NCBI RefSeq assembly: GCF_001854325.1
Contig: NZ_CP017755.1
Span: 1,736,001-1,800,000 of the forward strand
DNA: 64,000 bases
DNA from: Cupriavidus malaysiensis
Lineage (GTDB): Bacteria > Pseudomonadota > Gammaproteobacteria > Burkholderiales > Burkholderiaceae
Direction of reading: 5' to 3'
Positions 8,659 through 16,539 of the stretch are shown piece by piece (position 1 is the first letter of the stretch; the number at the start of each line of letters is the position of its first letter). Both the position numbers and the translations under genes were made by a program. The notes below the pieces were generated by a model. It was not told the DNA's origin. It did not search any database and saw only the letters and a list, made by a program, of their open reading frames with translations.

Positions 8659-9801
8659 TCAGTAGGCCGAATGCTCGTTGGCGCGGATATGCTCGGCGGT
8701 GACCTTGCCGCGCATCACGCGGTAGGCCCAGCCGGTGTAGCTGACCACGATGGGCACGAAGATCAGCGCCACCCAGAACATCAGGCCCAGCGTGAAGTGG
8801 CTGGACACGCAGTCCCAGATCGTCAGGCTGGCCTGCGGCAGGCTGGAGGACGGCATCACGAAGGGGAACATGGCCGCTCCGGCGGTGCCGATGATGCCCG
8901 CCAGCGACAGCGCCGAGGCGACGAAGGCCAGCAGCGTGCGCCCTGCCCCGGACAGCGCGGCTCCGGCCAGTGCGCCGGCCACGCCCAGCGCGGGCAGCAG
9001 CCACAGCGCCGGCACCTTGCCGTAGTTGGCCCACCAGGCCCCGGCGCTGCGCGCCACGGTCTTGGCCATCGGGTTGGACGGCGCGGCCGGATCGATGGCC
9101 GAGGTGATGGCGTAGCCGTCGATGCCGCCCCAGCGCAGCCAGGCGCCGGCGGCCAGGAAGGCCAGCACCGCCACCAGCGCGGCCCAGGCGGCGGCGCGCC
9201 GGGCGCGGCGCTGCACCTCGCCCTCGGTGCGGTGCGCCAGGTAGATGCCGCCGTGCATGGTGATCATGGCGCTGGACAGTACCCCGCACAGCAGCGCGAA
9301 GGGGTTGAGCAGCTGCCAGAAGGTGCCGGTGTAGGTGGAGACCATGAAGGCATCGAACTGGAAGGGCACGCCCTGCAGCAGGTTGCCGAAGGCCACGCCG
9401 AAGATCAGCGGGGGCACCGCGCCGCCCACGAACAGGCCCCAGTCCCAGGCGCTGCGCCAGGTGGGATGGTGGATCTTGCTGCGGTAGTCGAAGCCCACCG
9501 GGCGGAAGAACAGCGCCCACAGCACTGCCAGCATGGCCCAGTAGAAGCCGCTGAAGGCGGTGGCGTAGACCAGCGGCCAGGCGGCGAAGATGGCGCCGCC
9601 GCCGGTGATGAACCAGACCTGGTTGCCGTCCCAGTGCGGGCCCACGGTGTTGATGATGACGCGGCGCTCGTCGTCGCTGCGGCCGACGAAGGGCAGCAGC
9701 GTGCCCACGCCCATGTCGTGGCCGTCCATGATGGCGAAGCCGATCAACAGCACGCCCACCAGCAGCCACCAGATGATTTTCAGGGTTGGATAGTCAAGCA
9801 T
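8659..9801 (-). CDS. cydB: Cytochrome bd ubiquinol oxidase subunit II
   Basis: 380 residues (E. coli CydB 379), starting MLDYPTLKIIWWLLVGVLL with the family motifs MDGHDMGVGTLLPF and VFNGNQVWF-like PHWDGNQVWFITGGGAIFAAWP. Nine or so membrane helices form the second subunit of the quinol oxidase in the inner membrane. Only 10 bp separate it from cydA and TGAGGAGA precedes the ATG, so translation is probably coupled. The length and motifs indicate an E. coli-type bd oxidase. Confidence 0.96.
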   Translation of the reverse strand: MLDYPTLKIIWWLLVGVLLIGFAIMDGHDMGVGTLLPFVGRSDDERRVIINTVGPHWDGNQVWFITGGGAIFAAWPLVYATAFSGFYWAMLAVLWALFFRPVGFDYRSKIHHPTWRSAWDWGLFVGGAVPPLIFGVAFGNLLQGVPFQFDAFMVSTYTGTFWQLLNPFALLCGVLSSAMITMHGGIYLAHRTEGEVQRRARRAAAWAALVAVLAFLAAGAWLRWGGIDGYAITSAIDPAAPSNPMAKTVARSAGAWWANYGKVPALWLLPALGVAGALAGAALSGAGRTLLAFVASALSLAGIIGTAGAAMFPFVMPSSSLPQASLTIWDCVSSHFTLGLMFWVALIFVPIVVSYTGWAYRVMRGKVTAEHIRANEHSAY

Positions 9802-9811
9802 GGCGGTCTCC

Positions 9812-11368
9812 TCAGGCGTGGCTCGGCTCGAACTGGTAGCGGCCGGTGCCGAGGCTGCCCGGGCCCTGGCGGGCGAACTTCACCATCAGGTAGACCTCGA
9901 CGACCAGCAGCAGCGTGTAGAAGCCGAGGAAGCCGGCCAGCGAGCCGTACAGGCTCTGCACGCTCAGCGTGGACACGCTCAGGTGGGTGGGCAGCACGCC
10001 GTAGATGGTCCACGGCTGGCGCCCGTACTCGGCCACGATCCAGCCCAGCTCGATGGCGATCCAGGGCGCGGGCAGCATGCACAGCGCCCAGCGCAGCAGC
10101 CAGCGCGGCGCCAGCCGCTGCGGGCGCAGCGTGGTCCAGAAGGCCAGGCCGAACAGCGCCAGCATCAGGAAGCCCAGGCCCACCATGATGCGGAAGCCCC
10201 AGAACATCGGCCACACGCGCGGCACGGTGTCGTTGACCGCCTGCTCGATCATGGCCGGGGTGGCCTGGCGCACGTCGGTGGTGTATTTCCGCAGCAGCAG
10301 GCCGAAGCCCAGGTCCTGCTGGTGGCTTGCCAGGGTCTGGCGCGCGCTGGCGTCGTCCGGGTTGGCGCGCAGCGCCTCCAGCGCCAGCACGGCCGGGATG
10401 CCGTTGCGGATGCGCTCGCGGTTGCGCACCTTGATGTCATGGATGCCCGGGATCTCCTTGGTCACCGAGCGCGTGCCGATCAGGCCCATCACCCAGGGGA
10501 TCTCGATGGCCCAGTCGTTCTTCTGCGCGGCCTCGTTGATGCCGGCCACCAGGTTGAAGCTGGCCGGCGCCGGCTCGGTCTCCCACATGGCCTCGATGGC
10601 GGCCATCTTGGTCTGCTGGGCCTCGCCCACGGTGTAGCCGGACTCGTCGCCGAGCACGATCACCGAGCACACGCTGGCCAGGCCGAAGGCTGCCGCCACG
10701 CGGAAGCTGCGCCGGGCGAACTCGAGGTCGCGCCCGCGCAGCAGGTACCAGCTGGAGACCGACAGCACGAACATGGCGCCGGTGACGTAGCCGGCCGAGA
10801 CCGTGTGCACGAACTTGGCCTGGGCCACGGGGTTGAACACCACGGCCCAGAAGTCGGTCATCTCCATGCGCATGGTCTGCCAGTTGAAGGCGGCGCCGAC
10901 CGGATTCTGCATCCAGCCGTTGGCGATCAGGATCCACAGGGCGGAGAGGTTGGTGCCGACCGCCATCAGGGTGGTGACCAGCAGGTGCTGGGTGCGCGAG
11001 AGGCGGTCCCAGCCGAAGAAGAACAGGCCGATGAAGGTGGATTCGAGGAAGAAGGCCATCAGGCCCTCGATGGCCAGCGGAGCGCCGAAGATGTCGCCGA
11101 CGTAGTGGGAGTAATAGGCCCAGTTGGTGCCGAACTGGAACTCGAGCGTGATGCCGGTGGTGACGCCGAGCGCGAAGTTGATGCCGAACAGCTTGCCCCA
11201 GAAGCGCGTCATGTCCTTCCAGATGACCTTGCCGGTCATCACATAGACGCTCTCCATGATGACCAGCAGCCAGACCATGCCCAGGGTGAGCGGCACGAAC
11301 AGGAAGTGGTACATGGCGGTGGCGGCGAACTGCAACCGGGACAGGTCGACCAGGTGCTCCGAGATCAC
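9812..11368 (-). CDS. cydA: Cytochrome bd ubiquinol oxidase subunit I (long Q-loop)
   Basis: 518 residues starting at GTG 11368 (VISEHLVDLSRLQFAATAMYHF), preceded by AGGAG; the open frame further upstream belongs to cydP in another frame. It carries the haem b558/b595/d ligands expected from family alignment. The periplasmic quinol-binding Q-loop is the long, E. coli-like type (GDESGYTVGEAQQTKMAAIEA through the conserved GLLLRKYT block). The enzyme oxidises quinol and reduces O2 to water without proton pumping. E. coli-type bd oxidases resist inhibition by sulfide, which matters given the sulfide-oxidation genes next door. GTGA overlap with cydP. Confidence 0.97.
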   Translation of the reverse strand: MISEHLVDLSRLQFAATAMYHFLFVPLTLGMVWLLVIMESVYVMTGKVIWKDMTRFWGKLFGINFALGVTTGITLEFQFGTNWAYYSHYVGDIFGAPLAIEGLMAFFLESTFIGLFFFGWDRLSRTQHLLVTTLMAVGTNLSALWILIANGWMQNPVGAAFNWQTMRMEMTDFWAVVFNPVAQAKFVHTVSAGYVTGAMFVLSVSSWYLLRGRDLEFARRSFRVAAAFGLASVCSVIVLGDESGYTVGEAQQTKMAAIEAMWETEPAPASFNLVAGINEAAQKNDWAIEIPWVMGLIGTRSVTKEIPGIHDIKVRNRERIRNGIPAVLALEALRANPDDASARQTLASHQQDLGFGLLLRKYTTDVRQATPAMIEQAVNDTVPRVWPMFWGFRIMVGLGFLMLALFGLAFWTTLRPQRLAPRWLLRWALCMLPAPWIAIELGWIVAEYGRQPWTIYGVLPTHLSVSTLSVQSLYGSLAGFLGFYTLLLVVEVYLMVKFARQGPGSLGTGRYQFEPSHA

Positions 11369-11541
11369 GGCTGTGCTCCTTGTGCTGTTGGGGGCGGACC
11401 CAGGCGGTCGGCGGCGCGCCGGGCATCCACGGCAACCCGCTGGTCGGCCACGAAACACCACCAGAGCAAGGCCAGCACGGCAATCTTCACCGCGACGGCG
11501 AGCAGCAGGTGGCGCAACAGTCGTCGATCGTTGGGGGTCAT
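11365..11541 (-). CDS. cydP: Cytochrome oxidase putative small subunit CydP
   Basis: A 58-residue peptide: MTPNDRRLLRHLLLAVAVKI, one membrane span ending VLALLWWCFV, then a short polar tail. Size, single span and position just before cydA match the small CydP proteins found ahead of cydAB in many beta-proteobacteria. Its stop overlaps the cydA start (GTGA). There is no Shine-Dalgarno sequence before the ATG. The predicted sigma-54 start point would fall only 2-5 bases upstream, so translation would be nearly leaderless unless another promoter is used. Confidence 0.8.
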   Translation of the reverse strand: MTPNDRRLLRHLLLAVAVKIAVLALLWWCFVADQRVAVDARRAADRLGPPPTAQGAQP

Positions 11542-11553
11542 GCCATGGAGCTG

Positions 11554-11569
11554 ATCAAGAAGCGTGCCA
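11554..11569 (-). promoter_or_regulatory. Sigma-54-like -24/-12 promoter of the cyd operon
   Basis: Read on the minus strand: TGGCACG (11569-11563), 4-base spacer CTTC, TTGAT (11558-11554). This matches the sigma-54 consensus TGGCACG-N4-TTGC(A/T) at every -24 position and at the -12 except GA in place of GC. The -24/-12 element of the persulfide dioxygenase promoter (13354-13368) has the same GA variant. The predicted start point, about 11544, is just before the cydP ATG. The TGGCAG array listed next lies about 60-130 bp upstream, where a sigma-54 enhancer should be. Assignment to FisR is inference. Confidence 0.6.
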
Positions 11570-11627
11570 GTGGCGACGTTCTCGAAAAGTCATATCGATT
11601 CAGTAGCTTAGTCGGCACAAGGCCACT

Positions 11628-11700
11628 TTGCCAGTCGGCGCGGCCCTGGCAATCTGGCAGAAGATGGCAGTCTGGCAGTGTGCTGGCAGTCGCCTGACAG
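11628..11700. promoter_or_regulatory. TGGCAG half-site array, candidate FisR enhancer for cyd
   Basis: Six near-identical hexamers lie in one orientation: TGGCAA 11647, TGGCAG 11655, 11665, 11673, 11684, and TGACAG 11695 (spacings 8, 10, 8, 11, 11). One inverted copy, TTGCCA, is at 11628. The same hexamer forms the perfect palindrome in the fisR-pdo intergenic region. The array sits between the fisR 3' end and the cyd promoter, at enhancer distance from the -24/-12 element. The repetition is seen directly; FisR binding is inferred. Confidence 0.6.
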
Positions 11701-11723
11701 TGATCCGACCGTGATGCGTCAAG

Positions 11724-11753
11724 GATCCGGCCATGATCCGGCCATGATCCGGC
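11724..11753. repeat. 11-bp tandem repeat downstream of fisR
   Basis: GATCCGGCCAT is repeated 2.7 times (units start at 11724, 11735 and 11746). It lies directly after the fisR stop, outside the TGGCAG array. It may be no more than a short slippage repeat. Confidence 0.6.
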
Positions 11754-11786
11754 GGAGGCGCGACCACGTGGCCTGCGCCCTGCCGC

Positions 11787-13154
11787 TCAGGCCAGGCCGA
11801 GGGACTTGAGGCGCCGGTAGAGCGTGCGCTCCGACAGGCCGAGGGCGGCCGCCAGTTCGCGCCGCGTGCCGCGGAAGGCCGCCACCTGGCGCCGCAGTTC
11901 GGCCTCGTCCAGCACCGGAGCGATCGCCGCCGCCACCGCGGCTGTCAGCGCCGCCCTGCCCGCCGGTTCGGGCGGCGGTGCCAGGCCCAGTCCCGGCGGC
12001 AGCGCCTCCACCCCGATCACGCTGCCTTCGGCAAACAGCCTGGCGCGCTCCAGCACATTGCGCAGCTCGCGGATATTGCCGGGCCAGCGGTGTGCCTGCA
12101 GGCGCGCCATGGCGGCCGCGTCCACGCTCAGGCGGCGCCCGCCCGCGCCGCCGCGCTGCAGGAAGGAGTCCACCAGCAGCGGGATATCGTCCAGCCGTTC
12201 GCGCAGCGGCGGCAGGTGGACCGGGAAAGCGCTGATGCGGTAGTAGAGATCCTGGCGGAACTCTCCCTCGGCCACCATCTTCTCGAGCGGCTTGTGAGTG
12301 GCCGCCACCAGGCGGAAGTCGGCCTGCTGGGTGTCGACGCTGCCGACCCGGCGGAAGGTGCCCGATTCGATCAGGCGCAGCAGCTTGACCTGCATCGACA
12401 GCGGCACGTCGCCGATCTCGTCGAGGAACAGCGTACCGCCCTGGGCGGTCTCGACCAGCCCCTTCTTGCGTGCCACCGCGCCGGTGAAAGCACCCTTCTC
12501 ATAGCCGAACAGCTCGCTTTCGAACAGCGTCTCTGTCAAGCCCGAGCAATCGACCACCACCAAGGGGCCGCCGGCGCGCCCGCTGGCTTCGTGCACGGCG
12601 TGGGCGAACAGTTCCTTGCCGGTGCCCGATTCGCCCAGCAGCAGCACCGGCAGCATCGACGGTGCCACGCGCTGCACCGCGCCCAGCGCGGTGTTGAAGG
12701 CCGGCGCCCGTCCGACCAGGCCGTCCGCGCTGGCCTGGGCCGAGGCATTGCGCACGGTGGCCAGGCGCTCGACGAACGCCACCACTTCGCGCCGGGCGTT
12801 CAGGATGGGCCGCAGTTCGACATCGACATGCTCGGGGCCGCGCGGCGTGTGGTGGATATGCAGGACCCGGTTCGGCCCCATGGTCTCGCGCGCCTTGCGC
12901 ATCGGACAGTGCTCGCCGGCCTGGTCGCAAGGCATGTCGTAGTGATGCGAGATGCGGTAGCACTTATGGCCGATATAGGGCCGGTCGACCGCGCCGAACT
13001 GGCGCCGGTAGGCCGTGTTGGCGGCCAGGATGTTGTACTCGGTGTCGAGCACGATCATCGGCTGCGGATCGTGCTCGAGATAGGAGATCAGCGCCTCGAC
13101 GGGCGCTTGCGCGTCGGCGGCAGGGGCGGCGACGACGCTCGGGAGATCGGCCAT
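11787..13154 (-). CDS. fisR: FisR, sulfane-sulfur-responsive sigma-54-dependent activator
   Basis: 455 residues: a PAS-like sensor (about 20-135), an AAA+ domain with Walker A GESGTGKE (174-181), sigma-54 contact loop GAFTGA (221-226) and Walker [12 protein letters not shown], then a Fis-type helix-turn-helix ([21 protein letters not shown]). The sensor has Cys65, Cys76 and Cys83; the 11- and 7-residue spacing equals the C53/C64/C71 triad I recall for Cupriavidus pinatubonensis FisR, which senses sulfane sulfur and activates pdo-sqr. It is divergent from pdo and DUF442-sqr here. The TGGCAG palindrome 44-76 bp before its start could also allow autoregulation. Identification as FisR rests on domain order, cysteines and context. 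Confidence 0.88.
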   Translation of the reverse strand: MADLPSVVAAPAADAQAPVEALISYLEHDPQPMIVLDTEYNILAANTAYRRQFGAVDRPYIGHKCYRISHHYDMPCDQAGEHCPMRKARETMGPNRVLHIHHTPRGPEHVDVELRPILNARREVVAFVERLATVRNASAQASADGLVGRAPAFNTALGAVQRVAPSMLPVLLLGESGTGKELFAHAVHEASGRAGGPLVVVDCSGLTETLFESELFGYEKGAFTGAVARKKGLVETAQGGTLFLDEIGDVPLSMQVKLLRLIESGTFRRVGSVDTQQADFRLVAATHKPLEKMVAEGEFRQDLYYRISAFPVHLPPLRERLDDIPLLVDSFLQRGGAGGRRLSVDAAAMARLQAHRWPGNIRELRNVLERARLFAEGSVIGVEALPPGLGLAPPPEPAGRAALTAAVAAAIAPVLDEAELRRQVAAFRGTRRELAAALGLSERTLYRRLKSLGLA

Positions 13155-13197
13155 GGGGGGCTAGCCTGGGGCGAAGGACAAGGCATTCTAGCAGGCG

Positions 13198-13230
13198 CTG
13201 CCACCACTGCCAAACTGGCAGTGGTGGCAG
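13198..13230. promoter_or_regulatory. Perfect palindrome, candidate FisR enhancer
   Basis: CTGCCACCACTGCCA (13198-13212), spacer AAC, TGGCAGTGGTGGCAG (13216-13230): a perfect 15-bp inverted repeat made of four CTGCCA/TGGCAG hexamers spaced exactly 9 bp apart. It lies about 125-155 bp upstream of the pdo -24 element, a normal distance for a sigma-54 activator site, and 44 bp from the fisR start. The same hexamer is arrayed upstream of the cyd operon. Confidence 0.7.
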
Positions 13231-13353
13231 TTCGCGGGGCCTGCCACGTGCCGTCGAGCCGTACCGGCCAGGTGCGCGCATCGGCCCGGCTGCGCTCCAG
13301 GATCCTTCATGAATTCAATGACTTGGCTTTTCCCGTGGAGCCTTCCGGTGGGA

Positions 13354-13368
13354 TGGCATGGATCTTGA
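13354..13368 (+). promoter_or_regulatory. Sigma-54-like -24/-12 promoter of pdo
   Basis: TGGCATG (13354-13360), spacer GATC, TTGA (13365-13368). It matches TGGCACG-N4-TTGC with the -12 C replaced by A, the same departure seen at the cyd promoter. The predicted start is near 13380, giving a leader of about 90 bases before the pdo ATG at 13470. Confidence 0.6.
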
Positions 13369-13469
13369 GAATCCAGGCCAGACCGTGCCCGCGGCGCCAT
13401 CGACACGCCCGGGCGCCGCTTCGCACACATGGCGGCGCGTGAACCCCGCCGCCCTACCAGGAGATACCG

Positions 13470-14354
13470 ATGCCAACCCGCTCCCGCATGCAGGTCGAGG
13501 GCTTTTTCGACCCCGATACCTGGACCATCAGCTACCTCGTGCTGGACCCGGCCACGCGCGCGTGCGCGCTGGTCGACAGCGTGCTGGACTACGATCCAAA
13601 GTCCGGCCGCACCCGCACCGCCAGCGCCGACCGCCTGGTCCAGCGCGTACGGGAACTGGAGGCCGGTGTGCAGTGGATCCTGGAGACCCACGTGCATGCC
13701 GACCATCTCTCGGCGGCACCCTACCTGCGTGAGCGGCTTGGCGGCCGTATCGCCATCGGCAGCCACATCACCACCGTGCAGCAGGTATTCGGCCGCGTCT
13801 TCCATGCCGAGCCCGCTTTCCGCCGCGATGGCAGCCAGTTCGACCACCTGTTCGAAGACGGCGAGCCGTTCCGCATCGGCAGCCTGGAAGCGCGCGCCAT
13901 GCACACGCCCGGCCATACGCCGGCCTGCATGACCTATGTGGTCGGCGATGGCAGCGAAAGCGCCGCCTTCGTCGGCGACACCCTCTTCATGCCCGACTAC
14001 GGCACCGCGCGCTGCGACTTTCCCGGCGGCGACGCACGCACCCTGTACCGCTCCATCAACAAGGTGCTGAGCCTGCCGGCCGAGACCCGGCTCTATATGT
14101 GCCACGACTACCAGCCGGGCGGCCGCGAAGTGCGCTACCTCAGCACCGTGGCGGAGCAGCGCGAACACAACGTCCACGTGCGCAACGGCATCAGCGAGGA
14201 CGAGTTCGTCGCCATGCGCCAGGCGCGCGACGCCACCCTCGGCATGCCGACGCTGATCCTGCCCTCGGTGCAGGTGAATATGCGCGCCGGCCAGTTGCCG
14301 CCCGCCGAGGCGGACGGCGTGCACTACCTGAAGATCCCGCTCAACGTCCTGTAA
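13470..14354 (+). CDS. pdo: Persulfide dioxygenase (metallo-beta-lactamase fold)
   Basis: 294 residues with the ETHE1/PDO form of the metallo-beta-lactamase fold. The motif THVHADHL gives His74, His76, Asp78 and His79; further metal or substrate residues lie in HTPGHTPACM, FVGDTLFMPDYGTARCDFPGG and MCHDYQPGG. PDO is a mononuclear iron enzyme that oxidises glutathione persulfide to sulfite in the cytosol. AGGAG precedes the ATG at 13470; a second ATG six codons in is possible. It is divergent from fisR, downstream of a -24/-12 element, and 120 bp before the DUF442-SQR gene, so the two probably form one operon. Confidence 0.92.
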   Translation: MPTRSRMQVEGFFDPDTWTISYLVLDPATRACALVDSVLDYDPKSGRTRTASADRLVQRVRELEAGVQWILETHVHADHLSAAPYLRERLGGRIAIGSHITTVQQVFGRVFHAEPAFRRDGSQFDHLFEDGEPFRIGSLEARAMHTPGHTPACMTYVVGDGSESAAFVGDTLFMPDYGTARCDFPGGDARTLYRSINKVLSLPAETRLYMCHDYQPGGREVRYLSTVAEQREHNVHVRNGISEDEFVAMRQARDATLGMPTLILPSVQVNMRAGQLPPAEADGVHYLKIPLNVL

Positions 14355-14474
14355 ACGTCCTGTAGCCGACGCCGCCAGCCGGGCCGGGGCCGCCCTCCGG
14401 CCTGCCAGGCCCGCTCTTCCCTCGGCCTGCCCGCCCCACCCTCCGGGTCCCGGCCGCCCCCACTGGAGACTCCC

Positions 14475-16154
14475 ATGAAGATCCGCCCCCTCTCGGACGC
14501 GCTGTCCGTATCCGACCAGATCACGCCCGCCGACGTTGCAGCGATCGCCGCGCAGGGCTTTCGCGCCATCGTCTGCAACCGACCTGACGGCGAGGCGCCC
14601 GACCAGCCCGGCGTCAAGGAGATCGAGCGCGCTGCCGCGGCCGCCGGGCTCGCGCTGTCCTACCTGCCGGCCGCGCCCGGCCGGATCGACGACGAACAAG
14701 GCCGTGCCTTCGGCACGCTGCTGGCCGGACTGCCCGCACCGGTGCTGGCTTACTGCCGCAGCGGCACCCGCTCGGCCACCCTGTGGGCGCTGTCGCAGGC
14801 CGGACGGCTGCCACCGCGTGAGATCCTGGCGCGCACGGCCGCCGCCGGCTGCGACCTGCAGGGCCTGGCGCCCCGCCTGGGCGATGGCGCCGGCGCGGCG
14901 CCGGTGCGCGTGGACGAAGCCAGCCACGAGGTCGTCATCATCGGCGGCGGCGCCGCCGGCACGGCCGTGGCGGCCAGCCTGCTGGCGCGCAGCCCCGGAC
15001 TGGACGTCGCCATCATCGACCCGGCCGACGTGCACTACTACCAGCCGGGCTGGACCCTGGTCGGCGGCGGTGTGTTCGAGGCAAGGGTCACCGCGCGCGC
15101 GATGGGCTCGGTGCTGCCGCGCGGCGTGCGCTGGATCCAGGCGGCCGTGGCGGCCTTCGAGCCGGAGCGCAATGCCGTGGTGCTGGATGGCTGCCGCGTG
15201 GTGCGGTATCGGCAGCTGGTGGTCTGCCCGGGGCTGAAACTGGACTGGTCCGGCATCAAGGGCCTGCCCGAGACACTAGGCCGCAACGGCGTCACCTCGA
15301 ACTACCGCTATGACCTGGCGCCCTACACCTGGCGCCTGGTGCAGCAGCTATCCGGCGCCGGCGGCGGGCGCGCCGTCTTCACCCAGCCGCCGATGCCGAT
15401 CAAGTGCGCCGGCGCTCCGCAGAAGGCGATGTACCTGTCGGCCGACCAGTGGCGGCGCGACGGCGTGCTTGGCCGCGTCGATATCCAGTTCTGTAACGCC
15501 GGTGCGGTGCTGTTCGGTGTGCCCGACTACGTGCCCGCGCTGATGGAGTATGTCGGGCGCTACGGCATCCATCTCAACTTCGGCCAGACCCTGGTGAGCG
15601 TGGACGGCGCCGCGCGCCAGGCTACCTTCAGCCGTGCGCTGGCGGATGGCGGCAGCGAACTGGTGACGCGCGAATTCGACATGCTGCACGTGGTGCCGCC
15701 GCAGAAGGCACCGGACTTCATCCGCGCCAGCCAGCTGGCCGACGCGGCCGGCTGGGTCGAGGTCGATCCGGCCACGCTGCGCCATCCGCGCTACGAGAAC
15801 ATCTTCGCCCTGGGCGATGCGGGCAACACCAGCAATGCCAAGACGGCTGCGGCCGCGCGCAAGCAGGCGCCGGTGGTGGCGCACAACGTGCTGGCGCTGC
15901 GCGGCCAGGCGCAGGGCGAGGCGCGCTACGACGGCTACGGTTCCTGCCCGCTGACGGTGGAGCGCGGCAAGGTGGTGCTGGCCGAGTTCCTGTACGGCGG
16001 CAAGGTCGCCCCCAGCCTGCCGCGCTGGCTGCTCGACGGGACCCGCCCCACCCGCGCCGCCTGGCTGCTCAAGGAGCGCATCCTGCCGCCGCTCTACTGG
16101 GACGGCATGCTCAAGGGCCGTGAATGGCTGGCGCAGCCGGCCGTCGGCGCCTGA
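14475..16154 (+). CDS. sqr: DUF442-sulfide:quinone oxidoreductase fusion
   Basis: 559 residues. Residues 1-135 are a DUF442 (TIGR01244) phosphatase/rhodanese-like domain with active loop CRSGTR (Cys94-Arg99). Residues 150-555 are a type II SQR with the FAD site VVIIGGGAAGTAVA, Cys311 (PIKCAGAPQK) and Cys491 (GYGSCPL), matching the redox cysteines of human-type SQR, plus VCPG Cys251. SQR oxidises H2S at the inner membrane, passes electrons to quinone and forms persulfide. The DUF442 domain probably relays the sulfur to glutathione, making the PDO substrate. Good ribosome spacing (GGAGACTCCC before ATG). Downstream of pdo, presumably FisR controlled. Confidence 0.93.
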   Translation: MKIRPLSDALSVSDQITPADVAAIAAQGFRAIVCNRPDGEAPDQPGVKEIERAAAAAGLALSYLPAAPGRIDDEQGRAFGTLLAGLPAPVLAYCRSGTRSATLWALSQAGRLPPREILARTAAAGCDLQGLAPRLGDGAGAAPVRVDEASHEVVIIGGGAAGTAVAASLLARSPGLDVAIIDPADVHYYQPGWTLVGGGVFEARVTARAMGSVLPRGVRWIQAAVAAFEPERNAVVLDGCRVVRYRQLVVCPGLKLDWSGIKGLPETLGRNGVTSNYRYDLAPYTWRLVQQLSGAGGGRAVFTQPPMPIKCAGAPQKAMYLSADQWRRDGVLGRVDIQFCNAGAVLFGVPDYVPALMEYVGRYGIHLNFGQTLVSVDGAARQATFSRALADGGSELVTREFDMLHVVPPQKAPDFIRASQLADAAGWVEVDPATLRHPRYENIFALGDAGNTSNAKTAAAARKQAPVVAHNVLALRGQAQGEARYDGYGSCPLTVERGKVVLAEFLYGGKVAPSLPRWLLDGTRPTRAAWLLKERILPPLYWDGMLKGREWLAQPAVGA

Positions 16155-16539
16155 GCGGTATCCGGGGCCCCGGTGGGCCCCGGCGGCCCTTGTCCTGGCG
16201 CGGGCGAGGCGGCAGAATACGTCCCCAAAACCAACCAGCAGAATCGTCCGCCCCGCCGCGAGGCAGGGCGGCAGGACAGGGAGAAGGGATGGGAAACCGG
16301 GGCCGGGCCGCCATCAGCGCGGCCGCCGAAGCCGTTGCGGCTGCACGCTCCGGCCAGGGCGCGCCACGCGCAGCGGCAGCCGCGCCGCAGGCGCCGGCAT
16401 GTCGCCGGCGTAGCGGCGCCCCCGTGCCATCGCCCTGAGGCCTGTCATCTCGCATCCACCCTGTCGGATGCGCTTCCCTTCCCCACAGTCGCTCCCCGCA
16501 GCCGTGCCGCACGTTCGCTCCTTTCCCGCACTCCGATCG
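16155..16539. other. Intergenic region after sqr
   Basis: About 385 bp between sqr and the protease-like gene. Short GC-rich inverted sequences (for example GCGCCGGCATGTCGCCGGCG near 16390) are present, but I see no T-tract terminator, promoter or convincing coding frame. A longer frame for the next gene could start at 16468. Confidence 0.5.

Larger units (their letters stand above)
13155..13469. other. fisR-pdo divergent intergenic region
   Basis: About 315 bp between divergent starts. It contains a 15-bp-arm palindrome near fisR and a -24/-12 element nearer pdo, both listed separately, plus one more CTGCCA half-site at 13241-13246. No coding frame is convincing. Confidence 0.7.

Noticed and set aside
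11724..11753. 11-bp repeat after fisR as further regulator sites
   Set aside because: The unit GATCCGGCCAT is unrelated to the TGGCAG hexamer and is too short an array to support a regulatory claim.
13188..15035. 615-codon minus-strand frame opposite pdo and sqr
   Set aside because: The plus-strand genes carry all conserved motifs; the antisense frame has none.
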